This document shows, in pieces, positions 1-5,926 of a stretch of 7,155 bases of DNA; within the stretch, counting starts at the first letter, position 1; each line of letters starts with the position of its first letter. Location of the stretch: NCBI GenBank assembly GCA_004366215.1, contig SIRY01000237.1, positions 1 to 7,155 on the forward strand, given 5' to 3'. Under the pieces are notes generated by a model. It was not told where the DNA came from. It worked only from the letters and a program-made list of their open reading frames with translations, and made no database searches. A program made the translations under genes and the position numbers. This DNA is from Actinomycetota bacterium (lineage in GTDB: Bacteria; Actinomycetota; Acidimicrobiia; Acidimicrobiales; Acidimicrobiaceae).

Positions 1-1561
1 CCGTCGTCGGCGCCGCTGAGATCTGGCAGTACTGGTCGGCGACGTTCGACTTCCACGGAGAAGCCCTCAAGGGGCTCCTTGGCTCGTGACCTACGCGACG
101 CTTGAGCGACGGCACTACAAGGCCGGCCTCGTCGTCGCGGTGCTGCTCGCGCTGACCGGTGATACGGGCGAGCTCGTGCTCGCGACGGTCGGGCTCGCAC
201 TGATCCTCCGAAAGCGGCTCCGGCTCGGGCTACTCATTGTCGTCGTCGCAGGCGCTGCGCTCGTCGTCCCGGGGCTGTTCGGCCCTCACGCTCTTGGCAC
301 CTCGTTGCCAGGGATCTACGGGCGTCTCGGACAAGGAGCCTCGAGTCCGCTCGGCGTCCTTGCGAACATCGTCAGGTACCCGGGGCTCGCCGTTGCCCGA
401 CTCGAGCACCACCTGCCGGACCTCTAGGCGCTCGTCGCTGCGGCTGGGCTGGTTGGGGTCGCCTCAGCCGAGGGCGTCGCGGCGCTCGTTGTCTTTGTCC
501 CGGCGGTTGTGCTCGCGATCACGTTCTTCGCGTATGCGGGCATGTTTCAATCGGTTCCCTTCACCGACTTCCTCATCCTCGGCATCGGACCTGCACTTGG
601 ACGGCTCATGCAGCTGCGCAGGCCGCAGCTCGGCGCTGCGGTTGCTGCGACGTCAGCGCTCTGGTCGTTTGGATGGCTAGGCGTCTTTGGGCCAAGGTTG
701 GTTGCCGACGTCGCGAACCTTGGGGGTGGCGGAGCCGCGGCAGGACGCTCGTTGTGGGCCCAGCGCATCCCGTCGGACGGCCAGATCGTGTCGGCTAACG
801 GAAACGCAGGGATTCCCGGGGTCAATCACGCCTTGGCTGAGTCGGTGCAGGCCTGTGGTTCGACGATCGTGAAGCTTCAAGCTCACGACGTAAACGTTGT
901 TGTCGCACCGGCCACAGGGGTGCGGTACTGTGGAGCTTTCGACCTGAGTGAGACGCTTGCTCAGGCAGCTCGTTGCCAGGAGCTGCCCTCTCCGTGCTCC
1001 CGGGTGGCGTGGCTGGGTCCATTGGAAGGCGGCTTCAAAGGGTTCCCTACTGCGCCTGACGTAGCCAGAGCTCGTATCAGGACGTCTTCTGAGCATCTCT
1101 ACCCGCGATGGTGGGATCGTCGATAAGAACGGCGCGGCTGTCGACGTGCTCACGCCTGGAGGCACGTCGTTTGAGGGAGCGGTGGCGACCCTTCCGCCCA
1201 ACATCGATGCGATGGCCGTCGTGCGCCTGTTGGTGCACGGCAGGGCGGCGGTTCAAGTGTGGGACGTTCCCCGCGATGAGCTGCTCGTCAACCAAGACCT
1301 GACGTCATTGCCTGCGATGGAGCAGCTTGTCGTTCGATTCAAGACGCCTGGTTACGTTCTCCCGAGCAGGAATTTTTCCGACGGCGAGTTCCCTTGTGTG
1401 ACGCGATTTCAGAGTCCCCCCACCTGGACGCGTTCGAGCTGCGGATCGAGGTCGCGCCTCACTCGACGGTCGCACTCGAAGGTGTGTGGATGGGTCCTTC
1501 GAGCGAAGGGTCAGAGCTCTTCGCGGCATCGAGGGCGCAAGGGGTGACGAGCATTCCGTAG
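1..1561 (+). pseudogene. Decayed DUF2079-type polytopic membrane protein (5' end outside window)
   Basis: No single frame is open, but joined frames give a coherent protein of about 520 residues. Frame 3 runs from base 3 to about 85 and contains the FDFHGEAL segment, like the DFHPEAL motif of DUF2079 proteins. It then hits TGA at 87-89. Frame 2 takes over near 86 with hydrophobic helices (VVAVLLALTG, LVLATVGLALIL) and the piece SSPLGVLANIVRYPGL. It is broken by an in-frame TAG at 425-427, then resumes at once with more helices and a soluble part (AQRIPSDGQIVSANG) like the family's post-membrane IPPDA segment. A shift to frame 3 occurs between about 1062 and 1126 (stops at 1062-1064 in frame 3 and 1124-1126 in frame 2). 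A shift back to frame 2 occurs near 1382-1405, and the protein ends with TAG at 1559-1561. Members of this family are uncharacterised or glycosyltransferase-like membrane proteins. The family call is from motif memory; decay is seen directly, though sequencing error cannot be excluded. Confidence 0.72.
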
Positions 1562-1605
1562 GAGTGCTCGAGCGCGTCGGGTAGGCGAGGAGCGCGGTTT
1601 AGGGG

Positions 1606-1630
1606 CGCCCGGCACCCGTGTGCCTTGGCG
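1606..1630. terminator. Hairpin between convergent pseudogene and DUF1269 gene
   Basis: CGCC (1606-1609) and GGCAC (1611-1615) pair with GTGCC (1620-1624) and GGCG (1627-1630) around a CCGT loop, giving nine base pairs with a small internal loop. It lies 6 nt beyond the stop codon of the minus-strand DUF1269 gene and 44 nt after the last stop of the plus-strand pseudogene, where a shared terminator would be expected. No T-rich tract follows on either strand, so it is at best a non-canonical terminator. The rest of 1562-1636 shows nothing else. Confidence 0.35.
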
Positions 1631-1636
1631 AGAGCG

Positions 1637-2137
1637 CTAGGACTGCGATGCAGACCTGCCCGAAAGAGCTTCTTGGAGCTCCGCCTCGGTCGTCGAGTCG
1701 AGGCTCGAGCGTAGCACGGTGCCGCCGTAGCGCGATAGGGCAGCGATGACCTTGTCGCTCGGGACGTGCTCGACCAAGAGGAACAGCGCCGATGTTCCTG
1801 GCTGGAGGAGGTCTCGTACTCGCGTCGCGAAGTCGCGATTGACGAGCGCTCGGTCGATGAGGCCGGCGATACCGCCGAGGGCAGCGCCGAACGCGACGCC
1901 GAGGAGAGGCACGAAGAAGAGAAAGCCGAAGAGGAGCCCCCAGAACATCCCCCAGGTCGTCGCAGCTCCGACGACGTGGTGGTTCGTCTGCGCGTGGAAC
2001 CTGCCATCGCGGTCGCGGCTAATGACCGCGATGGCGTCAGGCTGGATGAGCAGATCCTCGGCGAGCTGCTCGACGGTCGCAGCTGCCTCGGCTGCCGTCT
2101 GCTCGTCGTCGTAGCCGATTACGAGGAGCTCTGACAT
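1637..2137 (-). CDS. DUF1269 family membrane-associated protein
   Basis: A 166-residue protein of the DUF1269 (COG4803) type. It has an N-terminal soluble part beginning SELLVIGYDDEQTAAEA, with a following HAQTNHHVVGAATTWG segment. A glycine-rich hydrophobic hairpin follows at about residues 58-95 (GMFWGLLFGFLFF, then GVAFGAALGGIAGLIDRAL). A C-terminal soluble part contains the family's PGTSALFLLVEHVPSDKVI and GGTVLRSSLD patterns. Length and order match family members as I know them; the biochemical function is unknown. The hydrophobic segment resembles glycine-zipper membrane hairpins, so membrane association is likely. The ATG at 2137 is supported by AAGGAG on the minus strand (2148-2143), five bases upstream. 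The gene is divergent from the NUDIX gene across 100 bp. In that gap a TACGCT hexamer on the minus strand (2166-2161) could serve as a -10 element, but no matching -35 was found. Confidence 0.88.
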   Translation of the reverse strand: MSELLVIGYDDEQTAAEAAATVEQLAEDLLIQPDAIAVISRDRDGRFHAQTNHHVVGAATTWGMFWGLLFGFLFFVPLLGVAFGAALGGIAGLIDRALVNRDFATRVRDLLQPGTSALFLLVEHVPSDKVIAALSRYGGTVLRSSLDSTTEAELQEALSGRSASQS

Positions 2138-2142
2138 GGCTA

Positions 2143-2148
2143 CTCCTT
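2143..2148 (-). promoter_or_regulatory. Ribosome binding site of the DUF1269 gene
   Basis: The minus strand reads AAGGAG, then five bases, then ATG at 2137. This is a strong Shine-Dalgarno match and fixes the start over any longer reading. Confidence 0.75.
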
Positions 2149-2222
2149 TCTCCGGTCCCTAGCGTAGGCTTGAGCCCGGCGCTTCGAGCTCGTTGGCTCT
2201 CCTGCGCGGCCTCTGGAGGGGC

Positions 2223-2228
2223 TAGTCT
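2223..2228 (+). promoter_or_regulatory. Possible -10 element for a leaderless NUDIX mRNA
   Basis: TAGTCT matches TATAAT at four of six positions, including TA---T. It ends nine bases before the ATG at 2238, about where a -10 box would place a transcript start on or next to the start codon. The only Shine-Dalgarno-like run nearby, GGAGGGG at 2215-2221, is 16 bases from the ATG and so too far to be useful. No convincing -35 was found at 16-18 bp. Leaderless mRNAs are common in actinobacteria; the assignment here is inference. Confidence 0.25.
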
Positions 2229-2237
2229 CGAGCGCTG

Positions 2238-2897
2238 ATGACGACCGAGGCGGGTTCGGCTGGCCTGCGAGACGTGACGCGCTTCCGCCAACGCATCCCG
2301 CGGCCGACCCTTCGGTATCCACTGACCTGGCCTCATCGAGCGATCGTCGAGCGCGCGCGTCGCGCCGCGGCCTCCGACTGGTCCGTCCGTCCGCTGAACC
2401 CGACGTCCCACCCTGACGCGAGTGTCCTGCTCGCACTCCGCGACGATCCCCGTGCGGGGGTTGAGGTGCTCGTGACGCGCCGGTCGTCGTCTCTTCGACA
2501 CCACGCTGGCGAGATCGCGTTTCCGGGCGGAGCGCGCCAACCGGGCGAGGACGCGGTCACGGCGGCCGTTCGCGAAGCCCACGAAGAGCGTGGTCTAGAC
2601 CCAGAGGCCGGTCGCGTCCTTGGGTCGCTCGGGATCACGTCCGTGAGAGCGCGTGGGATCTCGGTCGAGGCGCTCGTAGGCACGGTCAGCCGCGAGGTGA
2701 GCGTGCAGCCCGACCAGAGCGAGGTAGAAGCTGTCGCTTGGGTGCCTCTCGTGGAGCTCGTTCACCCTGAGCGGACGTGGAGTGAGCTGTGGTTCGACGT
2801 GCGGGGTGGATGGGCGACGATGTGGTTCTTCGATCTCGGTGAGGATGTCCTCTGGGGTGCGAGCGCGAGGATGCTCGCCCGTCTCCTCGTGAGCTAG
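2238..2897 (+). CDS. NUDIX hydrolase, CoA pyrophosphatase (NudL) type
   Basis: A 219-residue predicted cytoplasmic NUDIX hydrolase. A perfect Nudix box runs from Gly98 to Leu120: G98, E104, R112-E113, E116-E117, G119, L120, fitting Gx5Ex7REUxEExGU. It supplies the metal-binding glutamates. Directly before it is LVTRRSSSLRHHAGEIAFPGG (about 78-98), which matches the upstream motif of CoA-diphosphate hydrolases (typically TxRSxxLRxHxGxxxFPGG). The end, VLWGASARMLARLL, is also typical of this subfamily. The expected reaction is CoA or acyl-CoA to 3',5'-ADP plus (acyl-)4'-phosphopantetheine, but the substrate is inferred. An in-frame TAG at 2223-2225 leaves the ATG at 2238 as the first usual start codon. 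The gene is divergent from the DUF1269 gene and convergent with a thioesterase-like gene. Other NUDIX substrates remain possible. Confidence 0.9.
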   Translation: MTTEAGSAGLRDVTRFRQRIPRPTLRYPLTWPHRAIVERARRAAASDWSVRPLNPTSHPDASVLLALRDDPRAGVEVLVTRRSSSLRHHAGEIAFPGGARQPGEDAVTAAVREAHEERGLDPEAGRVLGSLGITSVRARGISVEALVGTVSREVSVQPDQSEVEAVAWVPLVELVHPERTWSELWFDVRGGWATMWFFDLGEDVLWGASARMLARLLVS

Positions 2898-2913
2898 GCG
2901 GACCTCACCTAGC
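2893..2913. terminator. Hairpin between convergent NUDIX and thioesterase genes
   Basis: GCTAGG (2893-2898) and CCTAGC (2908-2913) form a perfect 6-bp inverted repeat around a 9-base loop. The left arm contains the NUDIX stop codon TAG (2895-2897). It occupies most of the 32-bp gap between two convergent genes, where a bidirectional terminator would sit. The stem is short and no T-run follows on either strand, so support is weak. Confidence 0.3.
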
Positions 2914-2929
2914 GTGGCATGGCTCTGCC

Positions 2930-3706
2930 TCAGGAGCGAGGTGCCACGAAGAGGGTCTGGAGGACTGCGCCGAAGACGCCCTGTTCGTCGAGCAACGTTG
3001 CTCGGCAGAGTCCGACGCCGTCACCATCGATGATGGATCGGGCTGACACCGCGACCGTCGTCGAGCACGGTTCCCTCACGAAGTTGACGTGGATATTCGG
3101 CGGGATGAAGAGCCAGTCCTCGATCGGTAGCACGGTCGAGATGCCGTTCGCCACGTCGGCGACGAGCGCAGCCGCTTCGAGCGGCGTCATGGGACCCTCG
3201 TCGACGAGGCCGATACGCGGGGTAGCCCAGACGGTGGCCGGACCTGGTCTCTGAAATGAGCCGTCGACGAAGCGCCACTCGATGGCTGCGCCGTAGGGAA
3301 AGGCGTCCATGATCGGATCGGTCGTGCCGCTCGAGGGTGGCGGCAGCGGAGGTGCGAGGGGATGCTCCTCGACCCGTGCGGGGTCGGTACGCATGAACCA
3401 GCCGCAGGCTTCGAGGACGACGCGACCACCTGCGGAGGCGCGAACGCGAGCGAGCTTGACCCGGCGGCCATCCCGAGCGAGGTCGCGCTCGAGGTGCAGG
3501 GCGACAAGCGGTACCGGTCCGAGCAGGTTGACGTCGAGTGAGCTCAGGCGCCACGTCGGCTCGGCGACGACGCGTCGCAGCTCGTGGACCGCAAGTGCGC
3601 TGGGCGGTCCACCGTGGGTTGCTCGCGGGTCCCAAGGGCCGGTGGCGTGGTACGTTGGCTCGACGGTGTGGTCGTCGAGGACTCGGAAGAACTGCTGCTC
3701 AGGCAC
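2930..3706 (-). CDS. Acyl-CoA thioesterase-like double-hotdog protein
   Basis: A 258-residue protein with two hotdog-like halves, as in the TesB-like actinobacterial thioesterase family. The N-terminal half carries the hallmark GPWDPRATHGGPPSALAV (about 23-40). A Pro-rich linker follows (about 116-125). The C-terminal half contains ADVANG (183-188) and PPNIHVNFVREP, the strand and helix pattern of the second hotdog, and ends with LLDEQGVFGAVLQTLF. Proteins of this kind hydrolyse acyl-CoA thioesters in the cytoplasm; the acyl chain cannot be told from sequence. The GTG start at 3706 puts the family's opening residues in place, but the Shine-Dalgarno signal is poor and the 10 bases just upstream (3707-3716) are the palindrome GGCTCGAGCC. 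It starts 38 bp after crcB2 on the same strand, with no clear terminator between, so co-transcription with the fluoride cassette is possible but unproven. Confidence 0.85.
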   Translation of the reverse strand: MPEQQFFRVLDDHTVEPTYHATGPWDPRATHGGPPSALAVHELRRVVAEPTWRLSSLDVNLLGPVPLVALHLERDLARDGRRVKLARVRASAGGRVVLEACGWFMRTDPARVEEHPLAPPLPPPSSGTTDPIMDAFPYGAAIEWRFVDGSFQRPGPATVWATPRIGLVDEGPMTPLEAAALVADVANGISTVLPIEDWLFIPPNIHVNFVREPCSTTVAVSARSIIDGDGVGLCRATLLDEQGVFGAVLQTLFVAPRS

Positions 3707-3744
3707 GGCTCGAGCCTACGAGGACTCGTCCAGTGGTGGTTCGA

Positions 3745-4122
3745 TCACGACAGGCTGGTACCTACCCAGAGGCCGAAGCCCGCGAGCACGGTGCCACCGG
3801 CGACGGTGCCGAGCGCGTTGCCGACTGCAGCGAGCCGCGCGCCTCGGCGCCACAAGTAGGTCGACTCCAACGCGAGGGTCGAGAACGTGGTGTAGGCGCC
3901 GAGGAATCCACCGCCGACCACCTCGAGTGTTGCGGCGCTGACCACCGCGTGGAGCGCGAGGCCACTCACGAGGCCGAGCCCGAGTGAGCCCGTGAGGTTG
4001 ATCAGGAGCGTTCCGACGGGGAACGAACTCCACGGCAGGAGGCGGCTCATCACGAGGCGATCGAGGCCCCACCGGGCGATCGCCCCGAGGGCCCCCGCGA
4101 GGGCGATCCCCAGCCAGCTCAC
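3745..4122 (-). CDS. crcB2: CrcB/Fluc fluoride channel subunit, N-out type
   Basis: A 125-residue, four-helix Fluc/CrcB subunit. Family signatures are GALGAIARW (about 10-18), the INLTGSLGLG helix with Asn42, and the helix-3 break GFLGAYTTFSTLALES (72-87). Fluc proteins are dimeric fluoride channels of the inner membrane that let cytoplasmic fluoride escape. Positive charges cluster in loop 1 (R17, R22, R27) and loop 3 (R92, R93, R96), while both termini and loop 2 lack Lys/Arg. The positive-inside rule therefore predicts both ends outside, opposite to the neighbouring paralogue. Of the two 'Phe-box' positions of helix 3, Phe80 is kept and the second is Leu83. The GTG start overlaps the DUF190 stop (GTGA, 4122-4119), with GAGGGG (minus strand, 4133-4128) five bases upstream, so translation is probably coupled. 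The number 2 is given by gene order. Confidence 0.93.
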   Translation of the reverse strand: MSWLGIALAGALGAIARWGLDRLVMSRLLPWSSFPVGTLLINLTGSLGLGLVSGLALHAVVSAATLEVVGGGFLGAYTTFSTLALESTYLWRRGARLAAVGNALGTVAGGTVLAGFGLWVGTSLS

Positions 4123-4454
4123 CGGCGCCCCTCAGGTCCGAGTCGGCGAAGCTCAGCAGGCATCTCGACCGCGAGCGCGTGGACACCGTCGAGGTCCAGC
4201 TGGTCAAGGAGAGCATGGAGGCGTTCAGCACGCTCTGCGATCACGATGGCGATGCCCTCATCCTCGCCGAGCGAGAGCAAAGACGCGCGACGGAGCTGGA
4301 GGTGCTCGCCGAAGCCCTCGACCGCGCGGAACGCCGTCGCGCCGGCGATGTGGAGCTCCATCGCCCGGCGCATCACGTGGTCGACGACACTTCGATGGCC
4401 GATGCGATCGGTCTCATTGACGAACAGGATGATGCAGCGCTCGTGATCATCCAT
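4119..4454 (-). CDS. DUF190 (PII-like) protein of the fluoride cassette
   Basis: A 111-residue soluble protein of the DUF190 (COG1993) family. The match runs from VNETDRIGHRSVVDHVMRRA (12-31) through AGATAFRAVEGFGEH (37-51) to RRASLLSLGEDEGIAIVIAE (55-74). These correspond to the family's nucleus GaTv.RgieGfG and the following strand with the Asp/Glu loop. DUF190 has a PII-like ferredoxin fold and is often found beside crcB, which suggests a regulatory or accessory role in fluoride handling; the ligand is unknown. The frame is open far upstream (to 4868), but that part is Ser/Arg-rich shadow of crcB1. The true start is ATG at 4454, fixed by a strong ribosome binding site. It overlaps the end of crcB1 by 8 nt and the start of crcB2 by 4 nt. 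Confidence 0.9.
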   Translation of the reverse strand: MDDHERCIILFVNETDRIGHRSVVDHVMRRAMELHIAGATAFRAVEGFGEHLQLRRASLLSLGEDEGIAIVIAERAERLHALLDQLDLDGVHALAVEMPAELRRLGPEGRR

Positions 4455-4917
4455 CGCAGACCTCCTCCTCGACGACGCGTGTTCGCTGCCCTCGCGCGCG
4501 GCGCGTCCGCTGACGCGCGAGGACGAGCGCGAGGAGCCCTGCTCGTGCTGCGACGAGCGCGGCAACCCCTGCACTGAGCGTGACGAGGGCGTACGTGACC
4601 GCACTGAGCAGGCGATGCTGCTCGACGGTCTCAGCGAGGACGAGCGCGAGCGACGAGAGGGTCGTGAGCCCGCCGCAGAAGCCGGTCGCGACGAGGAGTC
4701 GCAGACGTTGCGCCGAGTCTGGCGCGAGCCGCTCGGTCGCGCCGACGACGAGGCCGATGATGAGGGCCCCGCTGAGGTTGGCGGCGAAAACGCCCCCCGC
4801 GAACCCAGGACCTGCCCCGAGGTGGTTCTCGAGCCAGACACGCACAATCGAGCCGAGCGCGCCTCCAAGGCTGATGAGCCCGAGGTGCTGGATTGTCCGC
4901 ACGCGCGGTCCCCTCAT
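4447..4917 (-). CDS. crcB1: CrcB/Fluc fluoride channel subunit, N-in type
   Basis: A 156-residue Fluc/CrcB subunit, longer than the usual 120-130 because of a basic C-terminal tail. Signatures: SLGGALGSIVRVWL (about 17-29), FAANLSGALIIGLVVG with Asn47 (44-59), and GFCGGLTTLSSLALVLAE on helix 3 (79-96). The N-terminus (R2, R5, R7), loop 2 (R63, R71, R73) and the tail (about 135-147, RQRTRRARGQRTR) carry the positive charges, while loop 1 has none. This predicts both ends in the cytoplasm, opposite to crcB2, as expected for an antiparallel heterodimer. Both 'Phe-box' positions on helix 3 are Leu (87 and 90), which is unusual. The ATG overlaps the stop of the upstream lipoprotein gene (ATGA, 4917-4914), and only a weak Shine-Dalgarno is present, so translation should depend on coupling. 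The end overlaps the DUF190 gene by 8 nt. Confidence 0.92.
   Translation of the reverse strand: MRGPRVRTIQHLGLISLGGALGSIVRVWLENHLGAGPGFAGGVFAANLSGALIIGLVVGATERLAPDSAQRLRLLVATGFCGGLTTLSSLALVLAETVEQHRLLSAVTYALVTLSAGVAALVAARAGLLALVLARQRTRRARGQRTRVVEEEVCDG
4461..4470 (-). promoter_or_regulatory. Strong ribosome binding site of the DUF190 gene inside crcB1
   Basis: The minus strand reads GAGGAGGAGG six bases before the ATG at 4454. It sits in the last codons of crcB1, encoding part of its VVEEEV tail. It decides the DUF190 start against the much longer open frame and could give this gene higher translation than simple coupling would. Confidence 0.7.
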
Positions 4918-5828
4918 GGGAGCGACGCCTCGAGTCCCGCGAGCTCTCGGTCGAGCCGCTGAAGCTCATCGGTGCGCTCGGGAGGCGGCTCAGTTCCCTC
5001 GCTCACGAGCTCGCGAGCGACGAGGAGCGCTGCGATGGCTCGCCGAGGGTCGAGCGGTGCTGGCGTAACGAGGGCTGTCGCGCTCGTGCGCAGAGGATAG
5101 GCGGCCTCTTGAGGCAGGCGCGCCGTCGCGGTGGGGTCGAGGATGCTCACCGCGTTCGGTGCGGTCGCGTTGATGAGGAACTGCATGCACCCGACGGTTT
5201 GGGCGCAGGTGCTCGTCGTTCGAGCATGGAAGTCGCTCGGCACGATGCCGAGCGACTGCGCGAGCCACACCGCGCGGGCTCCACCGCGAGCGAGGGGGGC
5301 GACGCTGACGGGTATCGGCGGCAGCGCTCGTGAGGGATTGAGGTGGGCAATGGGGGCAGCGTCCCACACGCTGATGCGGCCGGTCATGAGGTCACGCAGC
5401 ACCGCGGTGCTCAGGACGAGGCCGCTCGTCGAGCCGAGGTTGACGGTGACCGTGAGTTCGGCTGGAGCGTAGGGCCACGACGTGACGTCGGCTTGCTGCA
5501 CGATGGTGGGGCTCGGTGCGACGCTGGTCACCACGAGAGGAGGGGGCGTGCTAAGGAGCAGGGTTGGAAGGGAGGGCAGCGCCACGGTCGTGACGTGGAC
5601 CCGCAAGGTCGCGACGAGGTGGTGGACGTTGGTGATCGCAGCGCGCAGCGCAGGCAGGGCATCCTCGTCAGCTCCCACCGTGAGCGCCAGGCCGCGCACG
5701 GCTGAGGCGGCATCTAGCAGCAGGTGAGACGTCGCGCGCTGGGTCGGGGCCGGACTGGATCCACAGTCAGCGAGGACGAGCGTCACCGCCAGCGTGGTGA
5801 GGATCCTGGCTCCTCGCCGCCTGTCCAT
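4914..5828 (-). CDS. PstS-like substrate-binding lipoprotein leading the fluoride cassette
   Basis: A 304-residue predicted lipoprotein. The n-region is MDRRRGAR, the hydrophobic core ILTTLAVTLVLA, and the lipobox LADC with Cys22 followed by GSSPAPT, a typical lipoprotein linker. Asp at -1 is atypical. The mature part resembles PstS phosphate-binding proteins: WPYAPAELTVTVNLG (118-132), LSTAVLRDLMTGRISVWDAA (139-158) and HLNPSRALPPIPVSV (162-176) correspond to PstS segments around GKITNWNDPAI and LNP..LP...I.V. YPLRTSATALV (244-254) fits the PstS C-terminal strand. However, the SDGSGT phosphate-contact loop is replaced by LARGGARA (179-186), and the N-terminal phosphate loop is not recognisable. 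Cys208 and Cys214 could form a disulfide. I chose ATG at 5828 (AGGT five bases upstream) over GTG at 5888, which would put 20 unlikely residues before the signal sequence. No Pst transporter genes are present. The ligand is unknown. Confidence 0.75.
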   Translation of the reverse strand: MDRRRGARILTTLAVTLVLADCGSSPAPTQRATSHLLLDAASAVRGLALTVGADEDALPALRAAITNVHHLVATLRVHVTTVALPSLPTLLLSTPPPLVVTSVAPSPTIVQQADVTSWPYAPAELTVTVNLGSTSGLVLSTAVLRDLMTGRISVWDAAPIAHLNPSRALPPIPVSVAPLARGGARAVWLAQSLGIVPSDFHARTTSTCAQTVGCMQFLINATAPNAVSILDPTATARLPQEAAYPLRTSATALVTPAPLDPRRAIAALLVARELVSEGTEPPPERTDELQRLDRELAGLEASLP

Positions 5829-5848
5829 CGCGCACCTGCCTCGAGCAC

Positions 5849-5873
5849 TCCTAGACTGAGGGAAGTCTACGGA
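5849..5873. promoter_or_regulatory. Inverted repeat in the divergent lipoprotein/guaB3 intergenic region
   Basis: TCCTAGACT (5849-5857) and AGTCTA-C-GGA (5864-5873) are complementary around a GAGGGA spacer: six perfect central pairs (TAGACT/AGTCTA), plus three more after a one-base bulge. It is 20 bp upstream of the lipoprotein start and about 60 bp upstream of guaB3, so it could be an operator controlling one or both directions, or an mRNA hairpin. Because of the symmetry, TAGACT, a 4-of-6 match to a -10 box, occurs on both strands. No good -35 was found on either side. Confidence 0.35.
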
Positions 5874-5917
5874 GCACCGAAGCGTCACTTGGCGCTGTTC
5901 TGTCGTGCACGCCTGGT

Positions 5918-5926
5918 GGGAGGAGG
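5918..5926 (+). promoter_or_regulatory. Ribosome binding site of guaB3
   Basis: GGGAGGAGG followed by six bases and GTG at 5933. It is a near-ideal Shine-Dalgarno and fixes the non-ATG start. No purine riboswitch-like structure was seen in the roughly 100-bp leader. Confidence 0.75.

Noticed and set aside
677..1204. Minus-strand open frame across the pseudogene
   Set aside because: It has no motif, hydrophobic pattern or ribosome binding site, whereas the plus strand gives a coherent DUF2079-like protein over the same bases.
86..1561. Programmed frameshifting to join the DUF2079 pieces
   Set aside because: Three separate shifts plus an in-frame TAG, without clear slippery sites, fit decay far better than recoding.
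3707..3744. Terminator between crcB2 and the thioesterase-like gene
   Set aside because: Only a 4-bp ACGA/TCGT hairpin and the GGCTCGAGCC palindrome are present, with no T-run. This is too weak to separate transcription units.
4517..4650. 17-nt direct repeat GCGAGGACGAGCGCGAG at 4517-4533 and 4634-4650, with a partial copy near 5768
   Set aside because: Each copy encodes LALVLA- or LTLVLA-like hydrophobic segments on the minus strand with biased codons. This explains the repeat without a mobile or regulatory element.
4455..4868. N-terminal extension of the DUF190 reading frame
   Set aside because: The extension is Ser/Arg-rich, overlaps most of the well-supported crcB1 gene and has no family match. 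The strong ribosome binding site before 4454 marks the true start.
5829..5888. Earlier GTG start for the lipoprotein at 5888
   Set aside because: It would add 20 residues before the signal sequence, spoil the lipoprotein n-region, lack a ribosome binding site and run through the inverted repeat.
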